Positions 36,756-44,983 of a stretch of 64,000 nucleotides of DNA are shown here, piece after piece. Below the pieces are notes generated by a model. The model saw only the letters and a program-made list of their open reading frames with translations, was not told where the DNA came from and did no database searches. Every line of letters begins with the position of its first letter. Within the stretch, counting starts at the first letter, position 1. The translations under genes and the position numbers were made by a program. The stretch is from NCBI GenBank assembly GCA_037137375.1, contig JBAXKJ010000010.1:62001-126000 (forward strand). The letters run 5' to 3'. This DNA is from CAINVV01 sp037137375 (GTDB lineage Bacteria; Bacteroidota; Bacteroidia; Bacteroidales; Prolixibacteraceae).

Positions 36756-38015
36756 ATGGAAACGAATGTTGTAATGGTAAAGTTGTGGGGGATGCCAGTT
36801 GGGTATCTTTCATGGGATAAAAAATCGGAGGTGGCTTTTTTTGAGTATGAACCGGAGTTTCTGGAAAGAGACTTAGATATTGCTCCTCTAACGATGTCCA
36901 TTAATTCCCCCCGCAGTAGAAAGCAAATACCCTGGCCAGGTGATAAAGATAAATTATACATGGGACTTCCGCCAATGATTGCTGATTCGCTACCCGACAA
37001 ATGGGGGCATTCACTTTACAAGGCATGGCTGCGTGATAATCATATTTCTGCAAAGAATGTAAGTCCGGTTGATCATCTTTCGTTTATTGGAAGTCGTGGA
37101 ATGGGAGCACTCGAATATGAACCAGCTCAGAAATTAGGTGAGGACTCAGTTTTTTCGGTAGAAGTTGAGCATCTGTATGAATTTGCTAAACTAGTATTGA
37201 ATAACCGGGAAGCAACATTACTAAATGCTGAAAATTCTATTTTGTGGCAAGACTTGATAAAAATCAGTTCGTCTCCAGGAGGTAAAAGACCAAAAGCAAT
37301 TGTTGCGGTTAATAGGACTACGGGAGAAGTAATTTCAGGTCAGGGAAATATACCCGCAGGATTTGACCATTTTATTCTTAAATATGATGATAATTCATCG
37401 TACCCTTTTGCCAGATTGGAATATGTTTACTATCAGATGGCTTTGGATGCAGGTATTAACATGATGCCGTCCGAATTACGTTCATATGGGAATATCACCC
37501 ATTTTCTTACCCGTCGGTTTGATCGTTTCAGCAATGACAGGATACACACGCAAACTTTTGCTGCCATTGCCCCGGGAGGTGCTAGTTATGAGGATTTATT
37601 TTCGGTAATTCGCAGGCTAAAATTGCCTTATGAGGATAGTCGCCAACAATATTTGCGAATGGTTTTTAATGTGCTTGCCCGTAACGTGGATGACCATTCA
37701 AAAAACTTCAGTTTCTGTATGACACCCGACGGAACATGGCGGTTATCTCCAGCTTATGATTTGACTTATGCCGTTGATCTTTCTGCACCTGCATTTGTAA
37801 ATAGGCATTCAATTACCATTAACGGTAAAAATGAAAATATCACTCGCAAAGATTTGGAAGCAGTAGCTCAGCGGAATGACATTCAGGATCATAAGTCACT
37901 TGTTGAGATGGTAAGCCAAGCTGTAACTAAATTCAGGGTGTATACTTCGGAATTGCAAATCGACCAACAATTAATTGATCGTCTTGAAACTGATTTAGTT
38001 AGAGTTGGGTATTAA
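36756..38015 (+). CDS. HipA-type serine/threonine kinase toxin, full length
   Basis: 419 residues with both parts of HipA in one chain, unlike the neighbouring HipBST. The N-terminal subdomain, about 5-110, has VGYLSWDKKSEVAFFEYEPE and LPPMIADSLPDKWG. The kinase core has SSPGGKRPKAIVAV near 178 (P-loop with possible autophosphorylated Ser), FILKYDD near 208, NVDDHSKNFSF near 312 (catalytic Asp) and LSPAYDLTYA near 333 (metal ligand). HipA kinases inactivate an aminoacyl-tRNA synthetase; the target of this one is unknown. Gene order and a two-base gap to the repressor gene are typical. Confidence 0.92.
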   Translation: METNVVMVKLWGMPVGYLSWDKKSEVAFFEYEPEFLERDLDIAPLTMSINSPRSRKQIPWPGDKDKLYMGLPPMIADSLPDKWGHSLYKAWLRDNHISAKNVSPVDHLSFIGSRGMGALEYEPAQKLGEDSVFSVEVEHLYEFAKLVLNNREATLLNAENSILWQDLIKISSSPGGKRPKAIVAVNRTTGEVISGQGNIPAGFDHFILKYDDNSSYPFARLEYVYYQMALDAGINMMPSELRSYGNITHFLTRRFDRFSNDRIHTQTFAAIAPGGASYEDLFSVIRRLKLPYEDSRQQYLRMVFNVLARNVDDHSKNFSFCMTPDGTWRLSPAYDLTYAVDLSAPAFVNRHSITINGKNENITRKDLEAVAQRNDIQDHKSLVEMVSQAVTKFRVYTSELQIDQQLIDRLETDLVRVGY

Positions 38016-38101
38016 ATCCAACAAATTGTCATCCATAAGTGTGTATAAAAGGGAATAGTTTTAACACCTAACTGGGCAAATTATTTTCAGTCATAAAAAA
38101 A

Positions 38102-38127
38102 GAGTTACAAATATTATTTTATAACTC
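38102..38127 (-). terminator. Displaced tRNA-Ala-type terminator, unit 2 right end
   Basis: GAGTTA / TAACTC stem, followed on the minus strand by a run of T (positions 38095-38101 are A on the + strand). It is in the same place relative to the tRNA fragment as the terminators at 35403 and 40403. The loop is longer and the stem weaker, so it may be decayed. Confidence 0.55.
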
Positions 38128-38141
38128 CTTGATAATCAGCG

Positions 38142-38183
38142 TGGAGAATATCGGAATCGAACCGATGACCTTTTGACTGCCAG
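38142..38183 (-). repeat. Displaced 3' half of tRNA-Ala, second attachment-site copy
   Basis: The same 42 bases as at 35439-35480 and in the intact tRNA-Ala gene. Together with the terminator on one side and the 35-base motif 77 bases away on the other, it forms the boundary between the second and third units of the island. Confidence 0.88.
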
Positions 38184-38260
38184 TGAAAAGAGCAAATTTG
38201 TATCGCATTGATTATTAAATACATAGAAATCAGTAACATCGCAAAACACAGCATTTTACA

Positions 38261-38295
38261 GCATTTTCGAGCACAAAAAGGGCACTCCAGCATTT
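38261..38295 (+). repeat. 35-base island boundary motif, copy 3
   Basis: Third copy of the boundary motif, 77 bases past the tRNA fragment. A partial copy of its core (AAAAGGGCACTCC) occurs at 40383-40395, near the right end of this unit. Confidence 0.75.
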
Positions 38296-38342
38296 CGCTT
38301 CAAAATTTGTCAATATTGACATTTTGAGGATGATAATTTGGG

Positions 38343-38534
38343 ATTGTCGTTGCAATGTCACGACATTTGACATCCCAATATGGTAGGAGCTTTGAGGAAA
38401 AAAGTCTGTGCAGGATGATGCAATTTGCTCAGATTTTCAAAGATGAACAAATTGTCGCTACGTTGTGGCGACGATTGAGTTGGGACCATTTTATTACGCT
38501 TATTCCTGTGAAAGTCAATAAATTAATTTGGTAA
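38343..38534 (+). pseudogene. Fragment of a DUF1016 / YhcG-type nuclease, copy 2
   Basis: Almost identical to the fragment at 35640-35831, with SQYGRS in place of SHYGRS, and ending at the same stop. The identity extends over the whole boundary block (about 38142-38560 against 35439-35857), so this is one duplicated segment and not two independent losses. Confidence 0.7.
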
Positions 38535-38574
38535 TAGCCCTACAACCATGTCGTTTGCCTTTCATATCATATAT

Positions 38575-38677
38575 GTCAGCTTAAAGCTGACAGTAATGCT
38601 ATAAAACAGATTTATTTTATCCCTAATTTTATTTTATAAATTATTATTTGTATCATTGTTGTCAGCTTAAAGCTGAC
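38575..38677 (+). promoter_or_regulatory. Two perfect 17-base palindromes, probable AbiEi operators
   Basis: GTCAGCTTAAAGCTGAC occurs at 38575-38591 and again at 38661-38677, 86 bases apart. The second ends 9 bases before the ATG at 38687. AbiEi antitoxins of this class repress their own operon by binding inverted repeats through the N-terminal winged helix-turn-helix. The sites argue for the downstream start codon, since an upstream in-frame ATG (38648) would put the operator inside the gene. Confidence 0.75.
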
Positions 38678-38686
38678 AATTATACT

Positions 38687-39508
38687 ATGCGAGACAAAAA
38701 TATCTCTACACAGTCCAGCCGACTATTGACCTATTTCAATAGTAAGGAGATTCGTTGCTTTGATTACAACGAAGCGTGTAAAGCAATGCCAGATACTAAA
38801 TTGGGTACAGTTAGAGAATTGCTAAGCGATATGACAAAACGAGGGCTGCTGATGCGCCTAAAAGAGCGTGTTTACCACATTATTCCTTACGAAACGGATG
38901 CAAATGCTTTTATGCCCGACTGGCATTTGATTGCAGAACACTTGGTAAATGGTGTAAATCATTATATTGGTTATTACTCTGCTTTGCAAATTCACAACCT
39001 GATAACACAACCTTCGTTGAAAGAACAGATTGTTGTTTCCAGACAAATCAGACCAACTGTTATCAAAATAAAAACTATTCCATTTCAGTTTATTTTTCAC
39101 AACGATGACCATTTTTTTGGCGCAAAAATGATATGGGTAGATGATTTCAATAAAGTGCTGTGTTCTGATTTAGAAAAAACGATAGTCGATTGCCTATTCA
39201 AACCCGATTACGCTGGAGGTATTGTTGAAATTGCTAAAGCGTTATACCAATCGAAAGATAAGATAAAATATATCACTTTACTGGATTATGTTGTCCGATT
39301 TAAAAGCCAGGCAGTGATGAAACGGTTGGGTTTTTTACTCGAAGCACTGAACATTGAAACAGATATAATTGAAAAGCTTTTGAAACTAATAACAGCCTCG
39401 TATGTGGTGTTGGATACTGAGCTACCCGCATATGGAAATCGAAGTAGTAGGTGGCAAATTCTAATAAACCTTGATGTGGAAACCATTAAATCTGCTATTT
39501 ACTCATGA
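38687..39508 (+). CDS. AbiEi-type antitoxin and autorepressor
   Basis: 273 residues from the ATG at 38687. The N-terminal winged helix-turn-helix (about 10-70) includes FDYNEACKAMPDTKLGTVRE and LKERVYHIIP. The C-terminal antitoxin domain, about 75-273, has YIGYYSALQIHNL and SDLEKTIVDCLFKPDYAGG, a motif usual for AbiEi proteins. It neutralises the nucleotidyltransferase toxin encoded next, with which it overlaps by four bases (ATGA). A near-identical but truncated copy of its 3' third lies at 35847-36170. The two palindromes upstream are its likely binding sites. Confidence 0.9.
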   Translation: MRDKNISTQSSRLLTYFNSKEIRCFDYNEACKAMPDTKLGTVRELLSDMTKRGLLMRLKERVYHIIPYETDANAFMPDWHLIAEHLVNGVNHYIGYYSALQIHNLITQPSLKEQIVVSRQIRPTVIKIKTIPFQFIFHNDDHFFGAKMIWVDDFNKVLCSDLEKTIVDCLFKPDYAGGIVEIAKALYQSKDKIKYITLLDYVVRFKSQAVMKRLGFLLEALNIETDIIEKLLKLITASYVVLDTELPAYGNRSSRWQILINLDVETIKSAIYS

Positions 39509-40305
39509 TAAGATCAGGCGAAATTCAGAAAAAAGCAACATCGGCTGGAGTTAGAGACCCACAAGTTGAAAAGGATTATATTCTGAGCTGGATATTGAAA
39601 GGAATTTCTCAGCACAAAGAATTATCCGAATTATTGGTTTTTAAAGGTGGGACAGTGCTGAAAAAATTTTATTTCGAAAATTACCGATTCTCAGAAGACC
39701 TCGATTTTACAAGTAAAAATACCAAAATAGTCAACGAACAGATTTTTGAGTGGTTCGATGAAATTTTTGAATACATCAAGGAAGAAGCAAATATACCGTT
39801 GAAAATTATTGATGACAATGAACACGAAGACGGTGGTATCAATTTCTATATCGGATATGTTGGATCTCTTGGCGGACAAGGCAGTAACAAGAAAGTGAAG
39901 GTGGACATTTCAAAATCTGAATTAATGCTATTTAATCCTGTCATAAATATTTCATTCAAAGAATATTCTGACCTCGAACCCTTCAAGTTAAGTTGTTATT
40001 CGCTCGAAGAAGTATTGGTTGAAAAGTTGAGAGCGGTGATGCAACGAATGCAAGCACGTGACTATTACGATATTTGGTTTCTGCTGGAAGAACACGGTAT
40101 GAACGTTGAGTACTTAATGACCGAGTTTGCCGCAAAGTGCAAACACAAAGGATTAAATTCTGCTGACTTTTTTACAAAATTAGCTCAACGACTACCCCAA
40201 TACAAAGCCCGCTGGGTAAGCTCTATGAAAGATCAAATAAAAGATTTACCCGATTTTGAACAAGTGGAAAGAGAGGTTCAACGGCAATTGAAAAAAATAA
40301 AATAA
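39505..40305 (+). CDS. AbiEii-type nucleotidyltransferase toxin
   Basis: 266 residues. The nucleotidyltransferase signature is clear: LLVFKGGTVLKKFYFENYRFSEDLDFTS, combining the GGT(x)LxK motif with the RxSEDLDF metal-binding motif (two Asp). A later segment, VDISKSELM, may supply the third acidic residue, and EEVLVEKLRAVMQRMQARDYYDIWFL is the usual C-terminal motif IV region. AbiEii/AbiGii toxins block growth by nucleotide transfer to tRNA or related targets and can act in abortive infection. All motifs are intact. It is the last gene before the tRNA-Ala. Confidence 0.92.
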   Translation: MIRSGEIQKKATSAGVRDPQVEKDYILSWILKGISQHKELSELLVFKGGTVLKKFYFENYRFSEDLDFTSKNTKIVNEQIFEWFDEIFEYIKEEANIPLKIIDDNEHEDGGINFYIGYVGSLGGQGSNKKVKVDISKSELMLFNPVINISFKEYSDLEPFKLSCYSLEEVLVEKLRAVMQRMQARDYYDIWFLLEEHGMNVEYLMTEFAAKCKHKGLNSADFFTKLAQRLPQYKARWVSSMKDQIKDLPDFEQVEREVQRQLKKIK

Positions 40306-40402
40306 GCAAAATCCAACTCAACTTATTAGTCAATCATGAAAAAACTCAAAATGGAATCGGCAAACTTGACCGTGGGCACTTCAAAAGGGCACTCCTAAAA
40401 GC

Positions 40403-40432
40403 AAAAAAGAGTCACAATTTGCGTTGTAACCC
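40403..40432 (-). terminator. Terminator of tRNA-Ala
   Basis: On the minus strand, GGGTTACAA and TTGTGACTC form a nine-pair stem with a six-base loop, followed by TTTTTT. It starts 13 bases after the tRNA 3' end. The same arrangement, with other stem sequences, follows both displaced tRNA fragments. Confidence 0.8.
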
Positions 40433-40444
40433 TTTGATTTTCAG

Positions 40445-40518
40445 TGGAGAATATCGGAATCGAACCGATGACCTTTTGACTGCCAGTCAAACGCTCTAGC
40501 CAACTGAGCTAATCCCCC
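40445..40518 (-). tRNA. tRNA-Ala (anticodon GGC)
   Basis: A 74-base cloverleaf on the minus strand. Acceptor GGGGGAT pairs with ATTCTCC (two G-T pairs), the D arm is GCTCAGTTGGCTAGAGC, anticodon stem TTTGA/TCAAA with loop CTGGCAG gives anticodon GGC, and the T arm is ATCGGTTCGATTCCGAT. The discriminator base is A and CCA is not encoded. A promoter lies upstream and a terminator downstream, so it should be functional. Its 3' half is repeated at 35439-35480 and 38142-38183. Confidence 0.95.
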
Positions 40519-40528
40519 ATTGAGTCGG

Positions 40529-40558
40529 CAAATATAAAAAATTATTTGGTCTGCAATG
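40529..40558 (-). promoter_or_regulatory. Promoter of tRNA-Ala
   Basis: On the minus strand TATATTTG (40536-40529) fits the -7 element, with ATTG (40558-40555) 18 bases upstream as -33. Transcription would begin a few bases before the tRNA 5' end at 40518. Confidence 0.65.
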
Positions 40559-40595
40559 CTTTAACAAAACCTAAAAATTCAATTTTTCTCTTAGA

Positions 40596-40626
40596 AATCT
40601 GGCAGAATCAATGGCGGTGCCAGATT
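40596..40626. repeat. Hairpin repeat, copy 1
   Basis: AATCTGGCA and TGCCAGATT form a perfect nine-base inverted repeat with a 13-base loop, followed by TTTGCCAGAAAAGG. A related copy lies at 44382-44411 on the other side of the PL10-esterase-PL6 cluster. The rest of the 40519-40918 spacer has no gene that I can support. Confidence 0.5.
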
Positions 40627-40918
40627 TTTGCCAGAAAAGGAGTAAAATGCGCTGATCCCTAAATCTCTATTGACATTTTCACGATGGTTGACCAGAATCC
40701 AATACTATCTGCGTCCCGCACTCTCCCCCGATCACAAATAGTAGCCATTTGAAGGATATTAGCCGGTCATACAAAGGCATCACAGGAATTTCTGGAACTA
40801 ATCCCACAAAAAGCGAAGAAGTTAAGGAGGCTCAAAGATCTTTGTTATAACTTTACGAAGTAGTAGATTTCATATCAATTACCTGCTTTATAACGAATAT
40901 TGGAAAAAAATATAAAAA

Positions 40919-42085
40919 ATGCATAACATGAAAAGAAATTGTCTGGTAATGATCATAGCGCTTCTGGCTGTTACCTTCGTTTCGGCCCAAAACAAACAAC
41001 AGGAAAACACTGGATCTTATTTGAAAAAGAGATGGGGAGAGGTGGCAACCAGGATGCCTTCACAATGGTATGGCTCTGAAGAAGCAAAACTGGTTGCCGA
41101 AAATTTACTCATCAGTCAAAAGGAGATAGGCGGATGGGCAAAAAACAGACCTTACCATCTTCCGTTTTCCGACTCCTTAAAAACCGTTTATCTCCAGACA
41201 AAAAATGAAAAAGGAGGGACCTTTGACAACAGTTCAACCATCACCGAATTAAGGTTTCTTGCCAAAGCATATGCACATTTCAAAGATCCGCGGTATAAAC
41301 AGGCCTTTGAAAAAGGTGTGAACTACATTCTTTCTGCACAATATGAAAATGGCGGATGGCCCCAATACTTTCCTGTGAAGGATCCTCAGGATGAAATTCT
41401 TCTGGATAAAACCGTACCTTATTCGATGCATATCACCTTCAACGACGATGCCATGGTGAATGTGATGGTATTTCTCCGGGAAATCTACTCGGGCAATACG
41501 GAATTTGTTCCGTTAAAAATGGATGAAGTTACCAGAGGAAAAGCAAAAAAAGCATTTGACAAGGGAGTTGATTGTTTCCTGAAAACCCAGATCCGGGTTG
41601 ATAGCAAACCTACGGTATGGTGCGCCCAGCACAACGAAATAACACTCGCCCCGGCCAATGCGCGTGCCTACGAACTAGCCTCGTTCAGTGGCTCCGAGTC
41701 GGTGGGGATCATCGGTTTGCTGATGGATATCGACCCTCCGTCGAAAGATATTATTACTGCAATAAATGGTGCCATAAAATGGCTTGATAACCATAAAATA
41801 ATGGGGATAAAAATTGGAAGCGAAACAGATCAGCAGGGAAATCAAAACAAAATAGTGATGAACGACAAAAATGCACCACCACTTTGGGCGCGTTTTTATG
41901 ATTTGGAGACGGGTAAACCATTTTTCTGCAGTCGGGATGGCATCAAAAGAAATTCAATGGCCGAAATAAGCTACGAAAGAAGAAACGGATACGGTTGGTA
42001 CACCAACTCCCCGGCAAAGGTGATGACGCAGTATCCCGAATGGCAGAAAAAGTGGTCGCCGGACAGTAATGCCCTCAGCAAATGA
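40919..42085 (+). CDS. Pectate lyase, polysaccharide lyase family 10
   Basis: 388 residues (385 if started at the ATG at 40928) with a signal peptide ending FVSAQ. The (alpha/alpha) toroid carries PL10 features: IGGWAKNRPYHLPF, KGGTFDNSSTITELRFLAKAY near 100, YENGGWPQYFPVKD near 140 and HITFNDDAMVNVMVFLREIY near 175 (acidic metal-binding residues), then a SGSESVGII segment and the C-terminal ARFYDLETGKPFFCSRDG near 325 with a likely catalytic Arg. The enzyme cleaves polygalacturonate by beta-elimination with Ca2+. Length fits the family. It is secreted or periplasmic, and followed on the same strand by an esterase. Confidence 0.93.
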   Translation: MHNMKRNCLVMIIALLAVTFVSAQNKQQENTGSYLKKRWGEVATRMPSQWYGSEEAKLVAENLLISQKEIGGWAKNRPYHLPFSDSLKTVYLQTKNEKGGTFDNSSTITELRFLAKAYAHFKDPRYKQAFEKGVNYILSAQYENGGWPQYFPVKDPQDEILLDKTVPYSMHITFNDDAMVNVMVFLREIYSGNTEFVPLKMDEVTRGKAKKAFDKGVDCFLKTQIRVDSKPTVWCAQHNEITLAPANARAYELASFSGSESVGIIGLLMDIDPPSKDIITAINGAIKWLDNHKIMGIKIGSETDQQGNQNKIVMNDKNAPPLWARFYDLETGKPFFCSRDGIKRNSMAEISYERRNGYGWYTNSPAKVMTQYPEWQKKWSPDSNALSK

Positions 42086-42242
42086 GATGCCACTTAGTCA
42101 ATCATTCATACGTAAATATCATTGTTAAATTATTGAAATTCAGTTCGTACGCATGGAACTCGCAGGGTTCATTTACATCGCCTTTTGTGAGATTTGCCCA
42201 TGCTCGTTTCACCTGATTAAAAACAATTCAAATAACTACAAA

Positions 42243-43085
42243 ATGAAGAAAATCCTGATAGGTATTGTTTTGATGATGACATCAGTGGTGCTGAACGCAC
42301 AGGGACCGGTCGTACTGGATCTTTGGCCCAATGGCGCCCCTAACAGCAACGGACTGACAGGTGAAGAACAGGTGCTCGAAAACGGCCGCATCGCCAATGT
42401 AACAAAACCTACACTTACGGTCTATCCGGCAGCAAAAAGAAATGGGATGGCTGTGGTTGCATGCCCTGGCGGAGGATATGTTCGTCTGGCCATGATGCAT
42501 GAGGGTCATGATATGGCCGCCTGGTTCAATGAGCAGGGCATTACCTATGCTGTCCTGAAATACCGGATGCCAAACGGACATTTCGAAGCTCCGTTAAGTG
42601 ATGTGCAACAGGCCATAAGGATCATGAGGCAGCATGCCGGCGAATGGGGATTGGCCCCGAACAAAGTGGGCATCATGGGAGCATCCGCCGGCGGACATCT
42701 GGCATCTGCTGCTGCCACACACTTCACCTCAAACGAAGATCGTCCGGATTTCCAGATTTTGTTTTATCCTGTCATCTTTCTGACAAAAGTTACGGCAAAA
42801 ACCATGTTTGGCAGCGATGCCACAGATGAATTACTGAATAAATATTCCAGCGACCTACAGGTAACGCAGAAAACCCCTCCGGCAATTATCTTCCAGTCGG
42901 GAGATGACCATTCTGTGGATCCGGAACACTCCATTCGATACTTCAAAGCCCTGATTTCCAATAAGGTTCAGGCCTCGCTCCATATTTATCCCGAAGGTGG
43001 CCACGGCTGGGGATACAAGGATAGCTTTACTTACAAACGTGAATGGACCGGTGAACTGGAAAAATGGCTGAGGGAAATCAATTAA
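42243..43085 (+). CDS. Secreted alpha/beta-hydrolase esterase (acetyl-esterase-like)
   Basis: 280 residues from the ATG at 42243, which gives a clean signal peptide ending VVLNAQ; an in-frame ATG at 42153 would add 30 residues before it and is unlikely. Motifs: oxyanion-hole segment ACPGGGYVRLAMMHEG, nucleophile elbow GIMGASAGGHLASA, a likely catalytic Asp in FQSGDDHSVDPEHS and His in YPEGGHGWGYK. Related secreted enzymes remove acetyl or other ester groups from plant polysaccharides, which would help the neighbouring PL10 (inference). It ends eight bases inside the convergent PL6 gene. Confidence 0.9.
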   Translation: MKKILIGIVLMMTSVVLNAQGPVVLDLWPNGAPNSNGLTGEEQVLENGRIANVTKPTLTVYPAAKRNGMAVVACPGGGYVRLAMMHEGHDMAAWFNEQGITYAVLKYRMPNGHFEAPLSDVQQAIRIMRQHAGEWGLAPNKVGIMGASAGGHLASAAATHFTSNEDRPDFQILFYPVIFLTKVTAKTMFGSDATDELLNKYSSDLQVTQKTPPAIIFQSGDDHSVDPEHSIRYFKALISNKVQASLHIYPEGGHGWGYKDSFTYKREWTGELEKWLREIN

Positions 43086-44274
43086 CGAGAGAAACTTGTT
43101 CGTTGTGCACCACGGGCGTTTCCGTTTCGGTAATGGTATTTCCTTCCAGGATTATGTTAAAAGGTGCGATATCCTGCTGAGTTCTGGAGGGATATCGCGT
43201 AGTGTCGAATTTCCCGGTCCAGTCGGCATTTTTGCTATCGCCGATTAATATTCCCTTCGTGGCATGTGAGATGTAATTGTTCTTAATCAGGCAATCACTC
43301 GCGGCAACATAAAAGCCGATTTCTTCCTTGCCTTTCGCCATTCCATACATCAACCGGATGGCAACCGGTAATCCTGTGAGGGTATTATTGGTGATGGTGT
43401 GATGAGTGCCGCTGATGCGGATTCCTCCGGCACCTCCCTTGAAACTATTGCTGTCAACCAGGCAATCGTGACCGCCGCGCATGACCAGTTCCCCCTTGCA
43501 ATCCTCAAAATTGTTGTGGAGGTATTTATTGGCCGAACTCTTGTTGCTGATCACCTCAGCTTCTCCATTGCAACGGATGAAATGATTGTCGCGGACAGTG
43601 GTATACGATACCTGTGTTCCCAGCAGAATCGGATCCTGACCAACCTGAATGCACTCTCCTCCATTTACGCCTTTCCAGGTTACTTTCTCCTTGTCTTTGA
43701 AAAGATTATTGTCAATGGAAGTATAAACAGGAACTGCTTCTTTGGTGATTTTCACCTGAACCTCCTGATTGTCCTTGTTTCCGGTAAAGGTGCAATGATC
43801 CACCCTGTTGTATTCCCCTATTCCGGACATGACCACCAGTGGCATGTATTGTGCCTTTGCACTGTTATCACTGAAGATGCAATCTGTGACCCGGCAATGG
43901 AGACTCGATTTCAGTTCAATCAATACACCATTCTTGCCAGCTCCTTTGGAGACCTTGCATTCTGTAAAAAGCAGCCCTGAAATTTCCGTATAACTCCCGG
44001 TCAACAGAAAAATCGGGCCGTTTGAGTCTCCCGTAAAAATAACTTTGCCGGATGTCTCCGCACGAATGCTAACTGGTTTATCTGCAGTGCCATGACTGTT
44101 GATGCTTAATTCCCATCCGGAGTAACTTCCGTTGGCGATAATAATTTCATCACCTGCCTGGACCAAATCAGCAGCCTTTTGAAACTCAACAGGATTGGAA
44201 ATAGGAAATTTCCTGGCCGTTGCTGCTGAAGCAAAACCGATCAGGCAGCTTATCAATAAAATCAGGCTTTTCAT
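43078..44274 (-). CDS. Polysaccharide lyase family 6 (alginate lyase / chondroitinase B type)
   Basis: 398 residues with a signal peptide ending ATA. The parallel beta-helix shows the repeated short strands and NxF/N turns of the family. The catalytic pair fits chondroitinase B: Lys245 in EAEVISNKSSANKYLHN and Arg266 in GELVMRGGHDCLV are 21 residues apart, as in that enzyme, and Glu238 and Glu240 would bind Ca2+. Length is that of single-domain PL6 enzymes. The substrate could be alginate or dermatan-like glycan; alginate is the commoner for this class. It is convergent with the esterase gene, sharing eight bases. Confidence 0.92.
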   Translation of the reverse strand: MKSLILLISCLIGFASAATARKFPISNPVEFQKAADLVQAGDEIIIANGSYSGWELSINSHGTADKPVSIRAETSGKVIFTGDSNGPIFLLTGSYTEISGLLFTECKVSKGAGKNGVLIELKSSLHCRVTDCIFSDNSAKAQYMPLVVMSGIGEYNRVDHCTFTGNKDNQEVQVKITKEAVPVYTSIDNNLFKDKEKVTWKGVNGGECIQVGQDPILLGTQVSYTTVRDNHFIRCNGEAEVISNKSSANKYLHNNFEDCKGELVMRGGHDCLVDSNSFKGGAGGIRISGTHHTITNNTLTGLPVAIRLMYGMAKGKEEIGFYVAASDCLIKNNYISHATKGILIGDSKNADWTGKFDTTRYPSRTQQDIAPFNIILEGNTITETETPVVHNEQVSLVN

Positions 44275-44381
44275 GAATTGGGTTTTAATTTATTTCTCCA
44301 ATAGGGACATTGCTTTTTTGTGCAACCTTCCGCAAATTCACCTAAGTCCCAATTGAACCGCCAAATTAAATATAAAAAAGA

Positions 44382-44411
44382 AATCTGACAGAATTAAGTT
44401 ACTGCCAGATT
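44382..44411. repeat. Hairpin repeat, copy 2
   Basis: AATCTGACA and TGCCAGATT form an inverted repeat with one mismatch, followed by CTTACCAGGAAGG. It resembles the copy at 40596-40626 in both arms and in the following bases. It could act as a terminator-like or repeat-family element, but only two copies are seen here. Confidence 0.45.
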
Positions 44412-44458
44412 CTTACCAGGAAGGTGCCTCTTGGGGCTATATATTGGGATTGGAAGAT

Positions 44459-44782
44459 TTAATTCAAAGAATTGGAGGGGTATGCGGAAAGTATAAATTG
44501 CTTGACTAAGAGGGTGGAATGCATGTTCATGCCGGATAGGGGTGAGGGCATCTTATATGCCAGCGTTTCATTCCTGTCATCGGTTGCTGCGATGCCCTGA
44601 AGGCTATTTGGGTTCCAGATATAATTTTTCAAGCTAACACTTTCTTGTTGCTTGACGGGTTGTGAGACAACCTGTGTTTTCTCGGGAGATTTTGAGCTCA
44701 CAGTGGTCAATCCGGCTATGTTGGAAAAGAAAGTTACCATGGCATAGGCCAGGGCGGGAATCAGGTTAAGAAAGAGTTTCAT
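44459..44782 (-). CDS. Small secreted protein, hypothetical
   Basis: 107 residues from the ATG at 44782; the frame is open further upstream, but this start gives a signal peptide (KLFLNLIPALAYAMVTFF). The rest is polar with Ser, Lys and Gln and no recognised domain. It is alone on the minus strand between the PL6 gene and a divergent + strand gene. It may be a real small exported protein; base use is normal but there is no further evidence. Confidence 0.4.
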   Translation of the reverse strand: MKLFLNLIPALAYAMVTFFSNIAGLTTVSSKSPEKTQVVSQPVKQQESVSLKNYIWNPNSLQGIAATDDRNETLAYKMPSPLSGMNMHSTLLVKQFILSAYPSNSLN

Positions 44783-44983
44783 GACAATTAATTTTGATTC
44801 AAAAATATTCCCAACCATTCTCTTCCGAAACAAAGAATCGGCGGATGGCGATAATTAGTCGGTGAACGCCGCAAAAATCAGACCTGAAAATTTGGAACAA
44901 TCAGTTTTGCATATTAATTTGGCGGTATGACACTGAAGTAGAGTGTGCTGAACCATTACGAACAACCTTAATTGAGAGCTGGT

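Noticed and set aside
40336..40398. Possible C-terminal stub of an integrase near the tRNA
   Set aside because: Only 20 codons starting at an ATG, with no recognisable integrase motif; it shares just a short core with the 35-base motif.
43399..43980. Open frame of 193 codons on the + strand
   Set aside because: It lies entirely opposite the clear PL6 gene and reads as its antisense shadow, without any domain.
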